Below are positions 32,186-39,841 of a stretch of DNA of 46,589 nt, piece after piece. Under the pieces are notes generated by a model. The model saw only the letters and a program-made list of their open reading frames with translations. It was not told the origin of the DNA and searched no databases. Position numbers and translations under genes: made by a program. This DNA is from Faecalibacterium sp. An122 (GTDB lineage Bacteria; Bacillota; Clostridia; Oscillospirales; Ruminococcaceae): positions 1-46,589 of the forward strand of contig NZ_NFLL01000022.1 in the NCBI RefSeq assembly GCF_002160895.1, read 5' to 3'. Position 1 is the stretch's first letter, and each line of letters starts with the position of its first letter.

Positions 32186-32286
32186 TGCGGCCCGCCGGGA
32201 TCGAACCGGCGTAAAGGACCACTCACCGCACATAAACCCCCATCCCCGCGCACCGTGATGGATGGGGGGCCCTTGGGCCGGGCCAC
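32186..32286 (-). ncRNA. tRNA-like structure at the end of the RNA region
   Basis: Read leftward, a 5-bp stem GCCGG/CCGGC encloses TTCGATC, a canonical T-arm, followed by GGGCCGC and A. GGGCCGC can pair with GTGGCCC (32286-32280) at all seven positions, one a G-U. Between them lie two more hairpins, one with CCCCATCC/GGATGGGG arms. At 101 nt with no recognisable anticodon arm it is not a normal tRNA; it could be a tRNA-like domain or a degraded tRNA. Confidence 0.4.
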
Positions 32287-32640
32287 CTCTGGTGAACTTA
32301 CCCGGCTCCAGATCCGGGAATCAGTCCATACTGTCGGGAGGTCGGACAGGGAATCCCGAACAGTTGGACCGGGCCTTTCGGCCCACATAGAGCCCTCTGC
32401 CAGATTGCGGCCCGGCAGAGGGAGCGCCCACAAGCAGGGCTGCTCCTGGCGAACTTACCCGCCGCCAGGCACGGGATAAAATCCACTCCCGCCAGAGAGG
32501 TCTCTCCAGACAGGAATCCGGGCCTTTCGGCCCACATGAAGCCCTCTGCCAGGGCGCACCAGACAGAGGGGGCGGAGGGACTCTCCCCCGCCTGCCGCAC
32601 AGGCTGCGGTCGGCCTGCCCGGATGCCGCCGGGCGGGGTC
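32216..32640 (-). ncRNA. Repeated structured RNA region
   Basis: About 530 bp (32216-32751) lack a supportable gene. Two units with a 149-bp offset share a 35-bp block (32369-32403 and 32518-32552, 33 identical) that, read leftward, forms CTCTGCC-type arms and a GGGCC-GAAA-GGCCC hairpin. A second shared word, GAACTTACCCG on +, occurs at 32294 and 32451 and lies in the loop of a hairpin in both units. The different arms are compensated (CCCCCATCC/GGATGGGGG versus CCCTCTGCC/GGCAGAGGG), suggesting conserved RNA shape. Limits and strand are inferred; GAAA tetraloops favour the leftward strand. Confidence 0.5.
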
Positions 32641-32751
32641 TGGATTATGGAACCAGCCCCTTTTGAGCCTATAGCGAGGACGGCTTTCACGCCCTTGCCC
32701 ACGCCGGAGTTTGAGCGCTGCCGTTTTTCACGGCCGCCATAGGGTCTGCCA

Positions 32752-32979
32752 TCATTCATGCAAACCATGTCTGGGTGCGCCGGGCTCGGACCGGCCGGCA
32801 GCCTGCTGCGGCACCCCCTGGAGCGGCCTCAGAGGGCCGCCGTGTTCCTCTGTTTCTGCCGGTGTCTGTTTGGTATCCGGGGCCGGCTCATACTCCGGGC
32901 AGCCGGTATTCCGTCCCGTGCAGGCCCGGCATTCGGCCCGGTCCAAGTGAAAGGTGCGGCGGCACGGACGAGAGTTCAT
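32752..32979 (-). CDS. Small Cys-containing early phage protein
   Basis: A 75-residue protein: RAECRACTGRNTGCPEYEP contains CxxC...C spacing of a possible zinc site; the rest is low-complexity (Pro/Glu/Gly). GGGAGGGGAAGGG before the ATG, which overlaps the upstream stop as ATGA. Function unknown. Confidence 0.55.
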   Translation of the reverse strand: MNSRPCRRTFHLDRAECRACTGRNTGCPEYEPAPDTKQTPAETEEHGGPLRPLQGVPQQAAGRSEPGAPRHGLHE

Positions 32980-33281
32980 CCCTTCCCCTCCCGCCGCCGG
33001 GCCTCCATCTCGAAATCCCGCGCCAGGGTGTCGGGGTCGTAATACTGGACCATGCGCTGGTCGGTCGCCCCGTCGCAGATGCTGAGCCGGATTCTTCCGC
33101 AGCCGTCCTTCCAGTCGTTTTCACAGACCAGGATCAGCCCTTCCGGGCCGGTCCTGCCTCCGTAAATATCGGTGCCGGGCACCATCCACCGGGATTTCTC
33201 CAATTTCGCCCGGGGGAACATCCGCTTTGTCAGTTTGCGGACGGTTCGGGGGGTGAGTGAAAAGGTGTGTTTGGGTTCCAT
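32976..33281 (-). CDS. Hypothetical early phage protein
   Basis: A 101-residue protein: MEPKHTFSLTPRTVRKLTKR, RWMVPGTDIYGGRTGPEGLI, ILVCENDWKDGCGRIRLSIC, with a basic end. AGGAGG precedes the ATG. Probably a small early protein of a conserved phage type; no function assigned. Confidence 0.6.
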   Translation of the reverse strand: MEPKHTFSLTPRTVRKLTKRMFPRAKLEKSRWMVPGTDIYGGRTGPEGLILVCENDWKDGCGRIRLSICDGATDQRMVQYYDPDTLARDFEMEARRREGKG

Positions 33282-33336
33282 ACAATCGCCTCCTGTCTTT
33301 GTTTATATGAACCTTGCGTTCTCATCTATTTGTCCT

Positions 33337-33378
33337 TATACTGAAAGTGCCAGCTGTTGCAGCAGCTGAGACTTTCAG
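33337..33378 (+). promoter_or_regulatory. Promoter -10 and leader hairpin of the DUF2513 gene
   Basis: TATACT (33337-33342) overlaps a long inverted repeat: CTGAAAGT (33341-33348) with ACTTTCAG (33371-33378), and inner CAGCTG/CAGCTG arms. The hairpin ends just before AAAGGAGG, so it may be an operator or a leader structure. Confidence 0.45.
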
Positions 33379-33395
33379 GAAAGGAGGCACATCGT

Positions 33396-33833
33396 ATGAG
33401 AATCAATATGGATTGCATCCGGGATATCCTGTTGTGTGTTGAGGAAAACACCGGACTGCATCAAATGTGTTTCTTCATCAGTTATGCGGACGCAGGCATT
33501 CAGGCAGCTTTGGGAGAAGATACCATTCCGCCTAAATCCTATCAGGTGGAACTTGAAAGCCGGTACGACAACGACGACATCATCTATAACCTCAAATATT
33601 GTGTGGAGTCTAAACTTGTCGCCACTTCCGGCCATTTTCCGACCTACCAAAACTGGATTACTGATCTAACTCCCAAGGGCCATGAATTTTTGGCCGAAAT
33701 CCGGGATGAAGGGAACTGGAAGAAGATCAAACAGGCCTGCTCCAAAATCGGAGCTGTAAGTATGGATATCATTCTTGAAGTTTCAAAAAGTGTTCTGCTT
33801 GCCGGGTTTAACTCTTTCTTAAAGATGTCCTGA
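33396..33833 (+). CDS. DUF2513-family protein
   Basis: A 145-residue protein. MRINMDCIRDILLCVEENTGL is the family opening, and YNLKYCVESKLV then ITDLTPKGHEFLAEIRDEGNWKKIKQ with a glycine-containing C-terminal helix are further features. DUF2513 proteins are frequent in Firmicutes prophages near the switch; the fold resembles a winged helix, but no function is established to my knowledge. AAAGGAGG before the ATG. It runs rightward against the leftward early genes, with 3' overlap of the next gene. Confidence 0.8.
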   Translation: MRINMDCIRDILLCVEENTGLHQMCFFISYADAGIQAALGEDTIPPKSYQVELESRYDNDDIIYNLKYCVESKLVATSGHFPTYQNWITDLTPKGHEFLAEIRDEGNWKKIKQACSKIGAVSMDIILEVSKSVLLAGFNSFLKMS

Positions 33834-34010
33834 GTTTTTCATCCTTGCAGCTTTTTCGATACACGCATCGATCTCCTGTTTGGTCGGTGTCGTGTATCCT
33901 TTTTCTTTGTAGTGAAGCAGCAGCCCTCTCAGCGCGAAAGCTGTCGCCCGCCACATCACGCCACAGAAAATCGCCGTCGCTGCCAATGCAGCCTCAAAAA
34001 GAATTCTCAT
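33819..34010 (-). CDS. Small membrane protein after cro
   Basis: A 63-residue protein: one hydrophobic helix (ILFEAALAATAIFCGVMW) then a basic amphipathic tail (GYTTPTKQEIDACIEKAARM). AAGGAGG before the ATG at 34010. It is the second early gene after cro and converges with the DUF2513 gene. Unknown function. Confidence 0.55.
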   Translation of the reverse strand: MRILFEAALAATAIFCGVMWRATAFALRGLLLHYKEKGYTTPTKQEIDACIEKAARMKNSGHL

Positions 34011-34033
34011 GGCGCCTCCTTTCTCATTCAAAA

Positions 34034-34050
34034 GTGTAATTTAATTCCAC
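34034..34050. promoter_or_regulatory. Degenerate repressor operator
   Basis: GTGTAATTTAATTCCAC matches the core of the switch operator at 34276-34292 at 15 of 17 positions. It lies between cro and the next early gene, overlapping the cro stop. Confidence 0.5.
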
Positions 34051-34256
34051 TATTTTGCGAAAAAAATAGCGTCTTTCTCCCTCAGCGAAAGCCCCAGGAG
34101 CGTGGACAGCGTATCCACCTCACTCACTTTGAACTCGTTGTCGTTGTCAATTTTCAGCTGCAAAGTGTAAGCACTGATGCCAAGTTGCTGGGCAATATGC
34201 TTGTACTTCAGCCCGGCGGCTTCAATGCGGCGGCGTAATTCTTTGGTATCGGTCAT
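34050..34256 (-). CDS. Cro-like XRE repressor
   Basis: A 68-residue helix-turn-helix protein: TKELRRRIEAAGLKYKHIAQQLGISAYTLQLKIDNDNEF. It is divergent from the cI-like gene and first in the leftward early operon, the cro position. GAGGTGATTCC precedes the ATG. It should compete at the operators to favour lytic growth. Confidence 0.8.
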   Translation of the reverse strand: MTDTKELRRRIEAAGLKYKHIAQQLGISAYTLQLKIDNDNEFKVSEVDTLSTLLGLSLREKDAIFFAK

Positions 34257-34273
34257 GGAATCACCTCACTTCC

Positions 34274-34383
34274 TTGTGGAATTTAGTTCCACAACATCAC
34301 TATACCATCTTGTGGAAAGAAAGTCAACTATTTTTTACTTTTCATCAAGATTACTTGAATCTGCTTCCACTCTATGATATTAT
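34274..34383. promoter_or_regulatory. Lysogeny switch: divergent promoters and operators
   Basis: Leftward Pcro: TTGACT (34327-34322), 17 bp, TATAGT (34304-34299). Rightward PcI: TTGAAT (34355-34360), 17 bp, TATTAT (34378-34383). A perfect operator TTGTGGAA-5-TTCCACAA (34274-34294) lies at the Pcro start region; a half-site TTGTGGAA at 34310-34317 falls inside the Pcro spacer; a TTCCAC half-site lies in the PcI spacer. Confidence 0.7.
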
Positions 34384-34405
34384 GATGGAGAAAGCAGGTG
34401 ATTTT

Positions 34406-35041
34406 GTGTCTGAACTTTACAACAGGATCAAAACCAGACGCCAAGAGTTAGGTCTTACCGTAGAAGAACTAGCCAACCGCATGGGATATAAAGACAAATC
34501 GTCTATCAGTAAGATCGAGAACGGAAAAGCAGATATTCCACAGTCCAAGGTGGAAGCTTTCGCCAAAGCTCTTGAAACCACCACTGCCTATTTGATCGGC
34601 ATAGACGAAGAAAAAGAACGTGCTGTAAAAGTTCCGCCGGGCTTTGAGCCCCTGCCCGAAATGGTGCAGGTGCCCCTGATCGGCAACATTGCCTGCGGCA
34701 CTCCCATTACCGCCGAGGAAAACATCAAGCAGTATATTGGCATCCCGGCGGCATGGCGGGCAGACTTCGCCCTGGAATGCCACGGGGACAGCATGGCTCC
34801 CCGGATCTGTGACGGAGACATCGTCTGCATCCGCAAGCAGTGTGAGGTGGAAACCGGACAGATTGCGGCTGTCCGGATCGGCGAGGAAGCCACCCTCAAA
34901 CACTTCTACAAGTCCGGGGAGATGGTCCAGCTGATCGCCGAGAACTCGGCGGTCTGCCCGCCCATGATCTTCTCAGGCACACAGCTGGCTGATATCAAAA
35001 TCGAGGGCCTGGCCGTCGGGTTCTGCCGGGGGCTGTTGTAA
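34406..35041 (+). CDS. CI-like repressor with LexA-type peptidase domain
   Basis: About 211 residues. N-terminal XRE HTH (IKTRRQELGLTVEELANRMGYKDKSSISKIENG) and a C-terminal S24 peptidase: the cleavage-site region GNIACGTPI, catalytic serine in CHGDSMAPRI, and lysine in ATLKHFYKSG. It should maintain lysogeny and self-cleave in the SOS response. The GTG at 34406 is chosen because AGCAGGTG precedes it and PcI would start about 16 bp upstream; frames starting at 34274 would begin inside the operators. Confidence 0.9.
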   Translation: MSELYNRIKTRRQELGLTVEELANRMGYKDKSSISKIENGKADIPQSKVEAFAKALETTTAYLIGIDEEKERAVKVPPGFEPLPEMVQVPLIGNIACGTPITAEENIKQYIGIPAAWRADFALECHGDSMAPRICDGDIVCIRKQCEVETGQIAAVRIGEEATLKHFYKSGEMVQLIAENSAVCPPMIFSGTQLADIKIEGLAVGFCRGLL

Positions 35042-35069
35042 AAACATCTTTTCCGGAGGAGGAATTCAA

Positions 35070-35495
35070 ATGGACTGGCAGGATGTTCTTGCTATTTTAT
35101 CGTTTATCATCGGCGCAGTCTCTCTCGTTTTCAGCTATGTCTCCATGCAAAGAACCGGCAAGATCCAGGACGCCTTGAAAGAACAGGCCGAGCACAGATT
35201 CCAGCGGGACAATGCCCGCAATTTACGGCCCCAAGTAGAAGCCCTTCTGGAACAGGTTCAAAAGGACTATGAAGATCTGACACAAGTGGAGCGGGATATC
35301 AAACAGTCACAATTTGTATTGTCCCAGCTCCAGTATTCAGTGGATGTTTCCAAGCCCCATGTGGAAAAAGTTCTCAAAATGCTCAGTGAAAACACCGACA
35401 ATCGATACAATACCAATCCCCTATCTCACACATCCCAAAACTATATTGACACATTGAGCGCCTTGGTGATTGCTTTAAAGAAGGAGGCCGACTGA
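35070..35495 (+). CDS. Membrane-anchored coiled-coil protein
   Basis: A 141-residue protein with an N-terminal helix (VLAILSFIIGAVSLVFSYVSM) and long coiled coil (ALKEQAEHRFQRDNARNLRP, VEALLEQVQKDYEDLTQVERDI). GGAGGAGG precedes the ATG; probably co-transcribed with cI. Such genes are often lysogenic-conversion or exclusion functions; unproven here. Confidence 0.65.
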   Translation: MDWQDVLAILSFIIGAVSLVFSYVSMQRTGKIQDALKEQAEHRFQRDNARNLRPQVEALLEQVQKDYEDLTQVERDIKQSQFVLSQLQYSVDVSKPHVEKVLKMLSENTDNRYNTNPLSHTSQNYIDTLSALVIALKKEAD

Positions 35496-35496
35496 T

Positions 35497-35919
35497 ATGT
35501 TTGCTGAACAAGTAAATCACTTTGTTTCGGAACTAACCGCTCTGACCCGGAAAGATCTCATCACATGGGAACGCTTTCCTCAGCATTATCCCTTCCAGAA
35601 CAATCTCTTTGTCCAGAACTTCATTCAGGAGCACCCTGAAATGGACAAGAACCGCTCCTATTTCTTTTCCCACAAAAATGGACTGGTGCTGTTCATCCGC
35701 TCTACTTCTGGCAAAATCACCGAGGGTGTCCACATTCAAAAGCATTTCGGCGACCCCATTATCGATCTGACACAGGGGTATGATATGGGTTCTGCCGTCC
35801 CAAACCTGGGCAAAGCCATTGATTACGCCATTGAAGTAGATGAAGCTCTGCCCGCTGGCGTCTATCATTTCATGGGGGATATTGAAAAGCTGAATCCTTC
35901 ACCCGGTGCAGAAGGGTGA
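35497..35919 (+). CDS. Hypothetical protein downstream of cI
   Basis: A 140-residue soluble protein (LTRKDLITWERFPQHYPFQN, NGLVLFIRSTSGKITEGVHI, PLIDLTQ-like strands). One base after the preceding gene, with AAGGAGG inside that gene's end, so they form a pair. Not recognised. Confidence 0.6.
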   Translation: MFAEQVNHFVSELTALTRKDLITWERFPQHYPFQNNLFVQNFIQEHPEMDKNRSYFFSHKNGLVLFIRSTSGKITEGVHIQKHFGDPIIDLTQGYDMGSAVPNLGKAIDYAIEVDEALPAGVYHFMGDIEKLNPSPGAEG

Positions 35920-35962
35920 AAGGCTGTCCATCGAAGTTTATCAAATCACAGGAGGTTGAACT

Positions 35963-36721
35963 ATGGGACTATTCGGAGGAAATACCGTCTGCTCTCTTTG
36001 CGGTGAGAAGGCAGGCATCACAGCCTTGAAGCTTCCCGACGGGGTAATCTGCCACAAATGTCTGAGCAAATGCAGCCCGCTGTACAGCCGGGCCGGCAAG
36101 AGCTTCCAGGAGATCACCGATCACATCCACGCCCGGGAGGAAAACGCCCGGCGCTATCAGGCAATGCACTGGACCAACACCGTCAGCGGGTGGATCTTTG
36201 CAGACACTGAAAGCCAGACCTGGTGCTGTCCGGTAATCTGCCCCAAAAATCCGGACCTGTTGCGCTTTGCGGATCTGATCGACTTTGAACTGCTGGAGGA
36301 CGGGATATCCATCACTAAGGGCGGCCTCGGGTCCGCCGTGGTGGGCGGGGTGCTGTTCGGCGGGGTCGGCGCCATCGTGGGCGGCGGCCTAGGCAAAAAG
36401 CAGAAGGATGTCTGCCAGAAAATGACCATCTCTATCCACCTGCGCAACAGCTTCACCCCCGGCTTTGAGATCCCGCTGGTGACGGCTGAGACCAAAAAGT
36501 CCGGTTTCATCTACCGAAACGCAAAGGACAGCGCTGCAAAAATCATCACAATCCTCACCATGATTGCTGACAGCCAGAACGCTCCCGCCCCGGCGGCCCA
36601 GCCGGCCGGGTCATCCTCCTTTTCCCTGGATGAGATCGTCAAGCTGAAACAGCTGCTGGACATGGGCGCCATCACCCAGGAGGAATTTGACGCCAAGAAA
36701 AAACAGCTGCTGGCGCTGTAA
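35963..36721 (+). CDS. DUF4428 plus SHOCT-domain protein
   Basis: A 252-residue protein. Residues 1-50 hold a CxxC...CxxC zinc ribbon (VCSLCGEKAG, ICHKCLSKC) of DUF4428 type. A glycine-rich hydrophobic hairpin (GLGSAVVGGVLFGGVGAIVGGGLG) lies in the middle. The C-terminus LDEIVKLKQLLDMGAITQEEFDAKKKQLL is a SHOCT motif. AGGAGG before the ATG. This arrangement is common in Firmicutes prophages; biochemical role unknown. Confidence 0.8.
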   Translation: MGLFGGNTVCSLCGEKAGITALKLPDGVICHKCLSKCSPLYSRAGKSFQEITDHIHAREENARRYQAMHWTNTVSGWIFADTESQTWCCPVICPKNPDLLRFADLIDFELLEDGISITKGGLGSAVVGGVLFGGVGAIVGGGLGKKQKDVCQKMTISIHLRNSFTPGFEIPLVTAETKKSGFIYRNAKDSAAKIITILTMIADSQNAPAPAAQPAGSSSFSLDEIVKLKQLLDMGAITQEEFDAKKKQLLAL

Positions 36722-36774
36722 GTTTGAGGGATGTTCAAATACTGTTCATGCGTGTTGATTTGGGGGAATAGAAA

Positions 36775-38622
36775 ATGGATCCTTTGGCTACAGTTTTGCT
36801 TAGCAACCCAGAATTGATTATCCAACCTGCAAAATTGGGCTGGAATACGGTCAAAAAGTTTTTTGATGATTGTGATGCGAAAGATTCCATCCATTATGGA
36901 GACGCATACTTTGATTATCTAGAAAATACAGTTCATAGCATCAGCCAAATCAAAACGCTGATTTATCGCCATGTTCCCAAGTTTCTTTACTTGTTTTATG
37001 AGTATCCCAACATACAATATAAAGATCAAGCCATAAGCACATTCAACGCGCAAGATATTTTGGACCTCAACAATAAATTGCTTGTCACGGGGATCGGCGG
37101 TATTGGAAAATCTCTTCTGCTAAAGCACTTTTTCTTAAATATTGCCCAATATGGCTGCTATATTCCTGTCCTAATTGAATTAAGAAAATTCAATCAGATG
37201 GACAGCAAAGAAATATCTTTGTATGATGCCATCTACCAAAACTTATCCAACAATGGCTTTAAACTAGAGGATAAATACTATAAATATAGCCTTGAGGCAG
37301 GCGGATACGTCATTCTTTTGGATGGTTTTGATGAGGTCAATCGGGACAAAGCACAAAAAGTTTTTGATCAAATCCAAAACTTCAGCCAGCGATACAATAA
37401 GAATCACTTTATCGTTTCTTCCCGGCCTTCGGATCGTTTTGTGGGCTGGAATGATTTTCATGGGATCACTCTTTGTAACCTAACAAAAACACAAGCTCTC
37501 AATTTGATACAAAAAATCGACTTTGACGAAGCTATAAAAAAACCATTTTCCGACGCTCTTGATTCCAAGTTATTTGACACCTATGAATCTTTTGCTTCCA
37601 ATCCCCTTTTGCTCACCATCATGCTGCTTACCTTCAGCAATCATGCAGCACTTCCCGATAATCCAAATGATTTTTACGAGCAAGCTTTTTCTACTTTGTT
37701 TAATGGCCATGATGCAACAAAGGATTATTTTGTCCGCGACATCCGAAGCCACCTGAGCTATGAAAATTTCAAAACCATTTTTGCCTATATTTGCTTTAAA
37801 TCCTTTTTTAAAGACGACTTTGAATTTTCGGATGTTTCTCTGCGCCACTATATCGAACTGGCAAAAATCAAATATCCCGGTCTGTCTTTTACTGCTGAAG
37901 AATTCCAGGAAGATTTGACGCTGTCCGTCTGTATGCTGATAAAAGACGGCCTCACTTATCATTTTATTCATCGATCGTTTCAAGAATACTTTGCAGCATG
38001 GTATACGTGCAAACTCACCGACCATGAACAAATTAAACTCTTAACAGCTTATTTGTCCGAAACGGCTCATCTATCCAACATCAATTCCACCGACAAATAC
38101 TTTGAAATCTTGTTTGATCTGCAACCCGATAAAGTGAATAAAATCCTCTTGTGTCCCGGGATCAAAAAACTCAAAGCGCTCTATCAAAACGAAGGGTTTT
38201 CAATCCATCTTCTTTCTTCTCTCTTTTATGGATTCTTTCTGGAAAAAATTTATCTCTATCGTAACAATACATGGCTGCCTTTTCGTGTTTTGTCGTTTTG
38301 TTCTCTTGATCGTTATTTATGCAATATTCTGAATCTAACCTGTAACTTCAATTACGGTTCTTGTTTATTGTATGTAATAGATGATCCAGAAGAAATAGAA
38401 TGTATCCATAAACTTTTCAAGGCAAAGAATTCTTCCAATCATTCCAATCAGTCGTTGTGGTCGTTCAAAGAAGCTTTATCCATTGTTTCCTCCGACGAAT
38501 TACTAAATTGTTTGGATTGGTGCGACAGCCGCTTTCAGCAGTGTTTTGAAATTTATGATCGGTATAATCAAGATCCCATCTCAAATAAAAATACCGTATC
38601 TTCCATCATAGACGAGCTTTAA
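36775..38622 (+). CDS. NACHT-domain STAND NTPase (bacterial NLR-like)
   Basis: A 615-residue protein in an AT-rich block. After about 100 N-terminal residues of unknown type comes the NACHT module: Walker A GIGGIGKS (106-113), Walker B VILLDGFDEV (D183, D186/E187), FIVSSRPSDRF (sensor arginine region) and a C-terminal winged-helix marked by YHFIHRSFQEYFAAWYTC (about 400-417). About 190 further residues lack recognisable repeats. No obvious nuclease or TIR effector is seen. Bacterial NACHT proteins defend against phage. Its position between cI and integrase suits expression in the lysogen, to exclude competing phages. Confidence 0.82.
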   Translation: MDPLATVLLSNPELIIQPAKLGWNTVKKFFDDCDAKDSIHYGDAYFDYLENTVHSISQIKTLIYRHVPKFLYLFYEYPNIQYKDQAISTFNAQDILDLNNKLLVTGIGGIGKSLLLKHFFLNIAQYGCYIPVLIELRKFNQMDSKEISLYDAIYQNLSNNGFKLEDKYYKYSLEAGGYVILLDGFDEVNRDKAQKVFDQIQNFSQRYNKNHFIVSSRPSDRFVGWNDFHGITLCNLTKTQALNLIQKIDFDEAIKKPFSDALDSKLFDTYESFASNPLLLTIMLLTFSNHAALPDNPNDFYEQAFSTLFNGHDATKDYFVRDIRSHLSYENFKTIFAYICFKSFFKDDFEFSDVSLRHYIELAKIKYPGLSFTAEEFQEDLTLSVCMLIKDGLTYHFIHRSFQEYFAAWYTCKLTDHEQIKLLTAYLSETAHLSNINSTDKYFEILFDLQPDKVNKILLCPGIKKLKALYQNEGFSIHLLSSLFYGFFLEKIYLYRNNTWLPFRVLSFCSLDRYLCNILNLTCNFNYGSCLLYVIDDPEEIECIHKLFKAKNSSNHSNQSLWSFKEALSIVSSDELLNCLDWCDSRFQQCFEIYDRYNQDPISNKNTVSSIIDEL

Positions 38623-38648
38623 TCAACCATTAGGAAGGAGTCCCACCC

Positions 38649-39401
38649 ATGCACCTTTCATCCCGTATTTTCTCGGCGGCCCTGGCCGCCGTCCTGGCGG
38701 TGTCGGCCCTGTGCCTGCCGGCATCCGCCGCCAAGTATGACATCCTGACCTTTCCGGATGCGGCCGGCAACCAGGTCACCTACCTGGACCAGCAGTACCA
38801 GGATATCGCGGAACTGCCCATCGGCACCCAGATCATCCTGACCGGCATGCCCGACTACAACGCGGCCTACAATGACGGCCAGTACAATTATGTGGGCTTC
38901 AATACCGACAAGGGCACCTGGTACATTCGGCTGGGCAGTTCCAGCGTGGATGCCCTGAAGAAGATCGTCCCGGACGATGGAAGCATTACCGAGTTCACCG
39001 CCTGCGGCGTCTATGTGGGTCTGCTGGCCGCCAACGGTCTGCCAGTGGTAGATCTGGCCCAGGGTCAGGCCTTGGTGTACAGCGCTCAGGCCGGCGGCGA
39101 CGCCGTTCACCCTCTGGCATCCGAACTGCCCCAGTATCAGCAGCAGATCGACGCGGCCAAAGCCGCCCAGGCTGCCGCCGAGGCCGCTGCAGCCCAGCAG
39201 GCTGCCAAAGAAGCCGAATTCACCAGCCGGGGCCTGCCCTATGTGGAATACACCCCCACCGGCAGGATGGTCTGGATTCCCACCCACGGCGGCACCAAGT
39301 ACCACAGCCACTCCGGCTGCAGCAACATGAAAGGCCCCCAGAAGGTGGATCTGGGCTATGCCGAGGCCCGGGGCTTCACTGCCTGCAAGCGGTGCTACTG
39401 A
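38649..39401 (+). CDS. Secreted protein with Ada-like zinc motif
   Basis: A 250-residue GC-rich gene. Signal peptide IFSAALAAVLAVSALCLPASA. A beta-rich extracellular region follows (QVTYLDQQYQDIAELPIGTQ, YVGFNTDKGTWYIRLGSSSV), then an Ala/Gln coiled-coil linker, then TKYHSHSGCSNMKGP...GFTACKRCY, similar to the C-terminal cysteine/histidine motif of thermonuclease-like and competence proteins that binds zinc. AAGGAG before the ATG. Lysogenic-conversion gene changing the host surface or secretome; exact role unknown. Confidence 0.75.
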   Translation: MHLSSRIFSAALAAVLAVSALCLPASAAKYDILTFPDAAGNQVTYLDQQYQDIAELPIGTQIILTGMPDYNAAYNDGQYNYVGFNTDKGTWYIRLGSSSVDALKKIVPDDGSITEFTACGVYVGLLAANGLPVVDLAQGQALVYSAQAGGDAVHPLASELPQYQQQIDAAKAAQAAAEAAAAQQAAKEAEFTSRGLPYVEYTPTGRMVWIPTHGGTKYHSHSGCSNMKGPQKVDLGYAEARGFTACKRCY

Positions 39402-39452
39402 TTGTCCCCAATCATTGCAAGCAAGTTTAAAATCCATTGGAGAGAAAATTTT

Positions 39453-39761
39453 ATGGAAAACAATTCGTATTTTGACGGCGGCCTGCTCCAGCTGATTGGC
39501 TGGCGGATTCTGGGCTTTGTGGTCACATTCTGCACCCTGGGCATCTGCTACCCCTGGGCTGTCTGCATGATTTACGGCTGGGAGACCCGGCACACGGTGG
39601 TCAATGGTCGCCGCCTTGCCTTTGACGGCACCGCCCTGCAGCTGTTCGGCAACTGGATCATCTGGCTGCTGCTGTGCATCATCACCCTGGGGATTTACAG
39701 CTTCTGGGTGGGGATCGCCCTGCGGAAGTGGAAAGCGTCCCACACCCACTTTGCCTATTAA
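39453..39761 (+). CDS. DUF898-like membrane protein
   Basis: A 102-residue protein: YFDGGLLQLIGWRILGFVVTF and TALQLFGNWIIWLLLCIITL resemble the two-helix repeats of DUF898/YjgN-type proteins (FDGxxxxxxGxxxxxxx...LGIYxFW). GGAGAG before the ATG at 39453. Probably paired with the secreted protein gene as lysogenic cargo. Function unknown. Confidence 0.75.
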   Translation: MENNSYFDGGLLQLIGWRILGFVVTFCTLGICYPWAVCMIYGWETRHTVVNGRRLAFDGTALQLFGNWIIWLLLCIITLGIYSFWVGIALRKWKASHTHFAY

Positions 39762-39841
39762 GGCAAGGCTTTCTCTGCGCCGCCATGGCGAGGCTGTTAT
39801 CGGCCGGGCCTGAGTGGGACGCAGTAAAAAGAAAACCAAAC

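Noticed and set aside
32298-32768. 156-codon leftward frame across the RNA region
   Set aside because: The repeat units are read in different frames, stem-loops dominate, and there is no family similarity; RNA is the better explanation.
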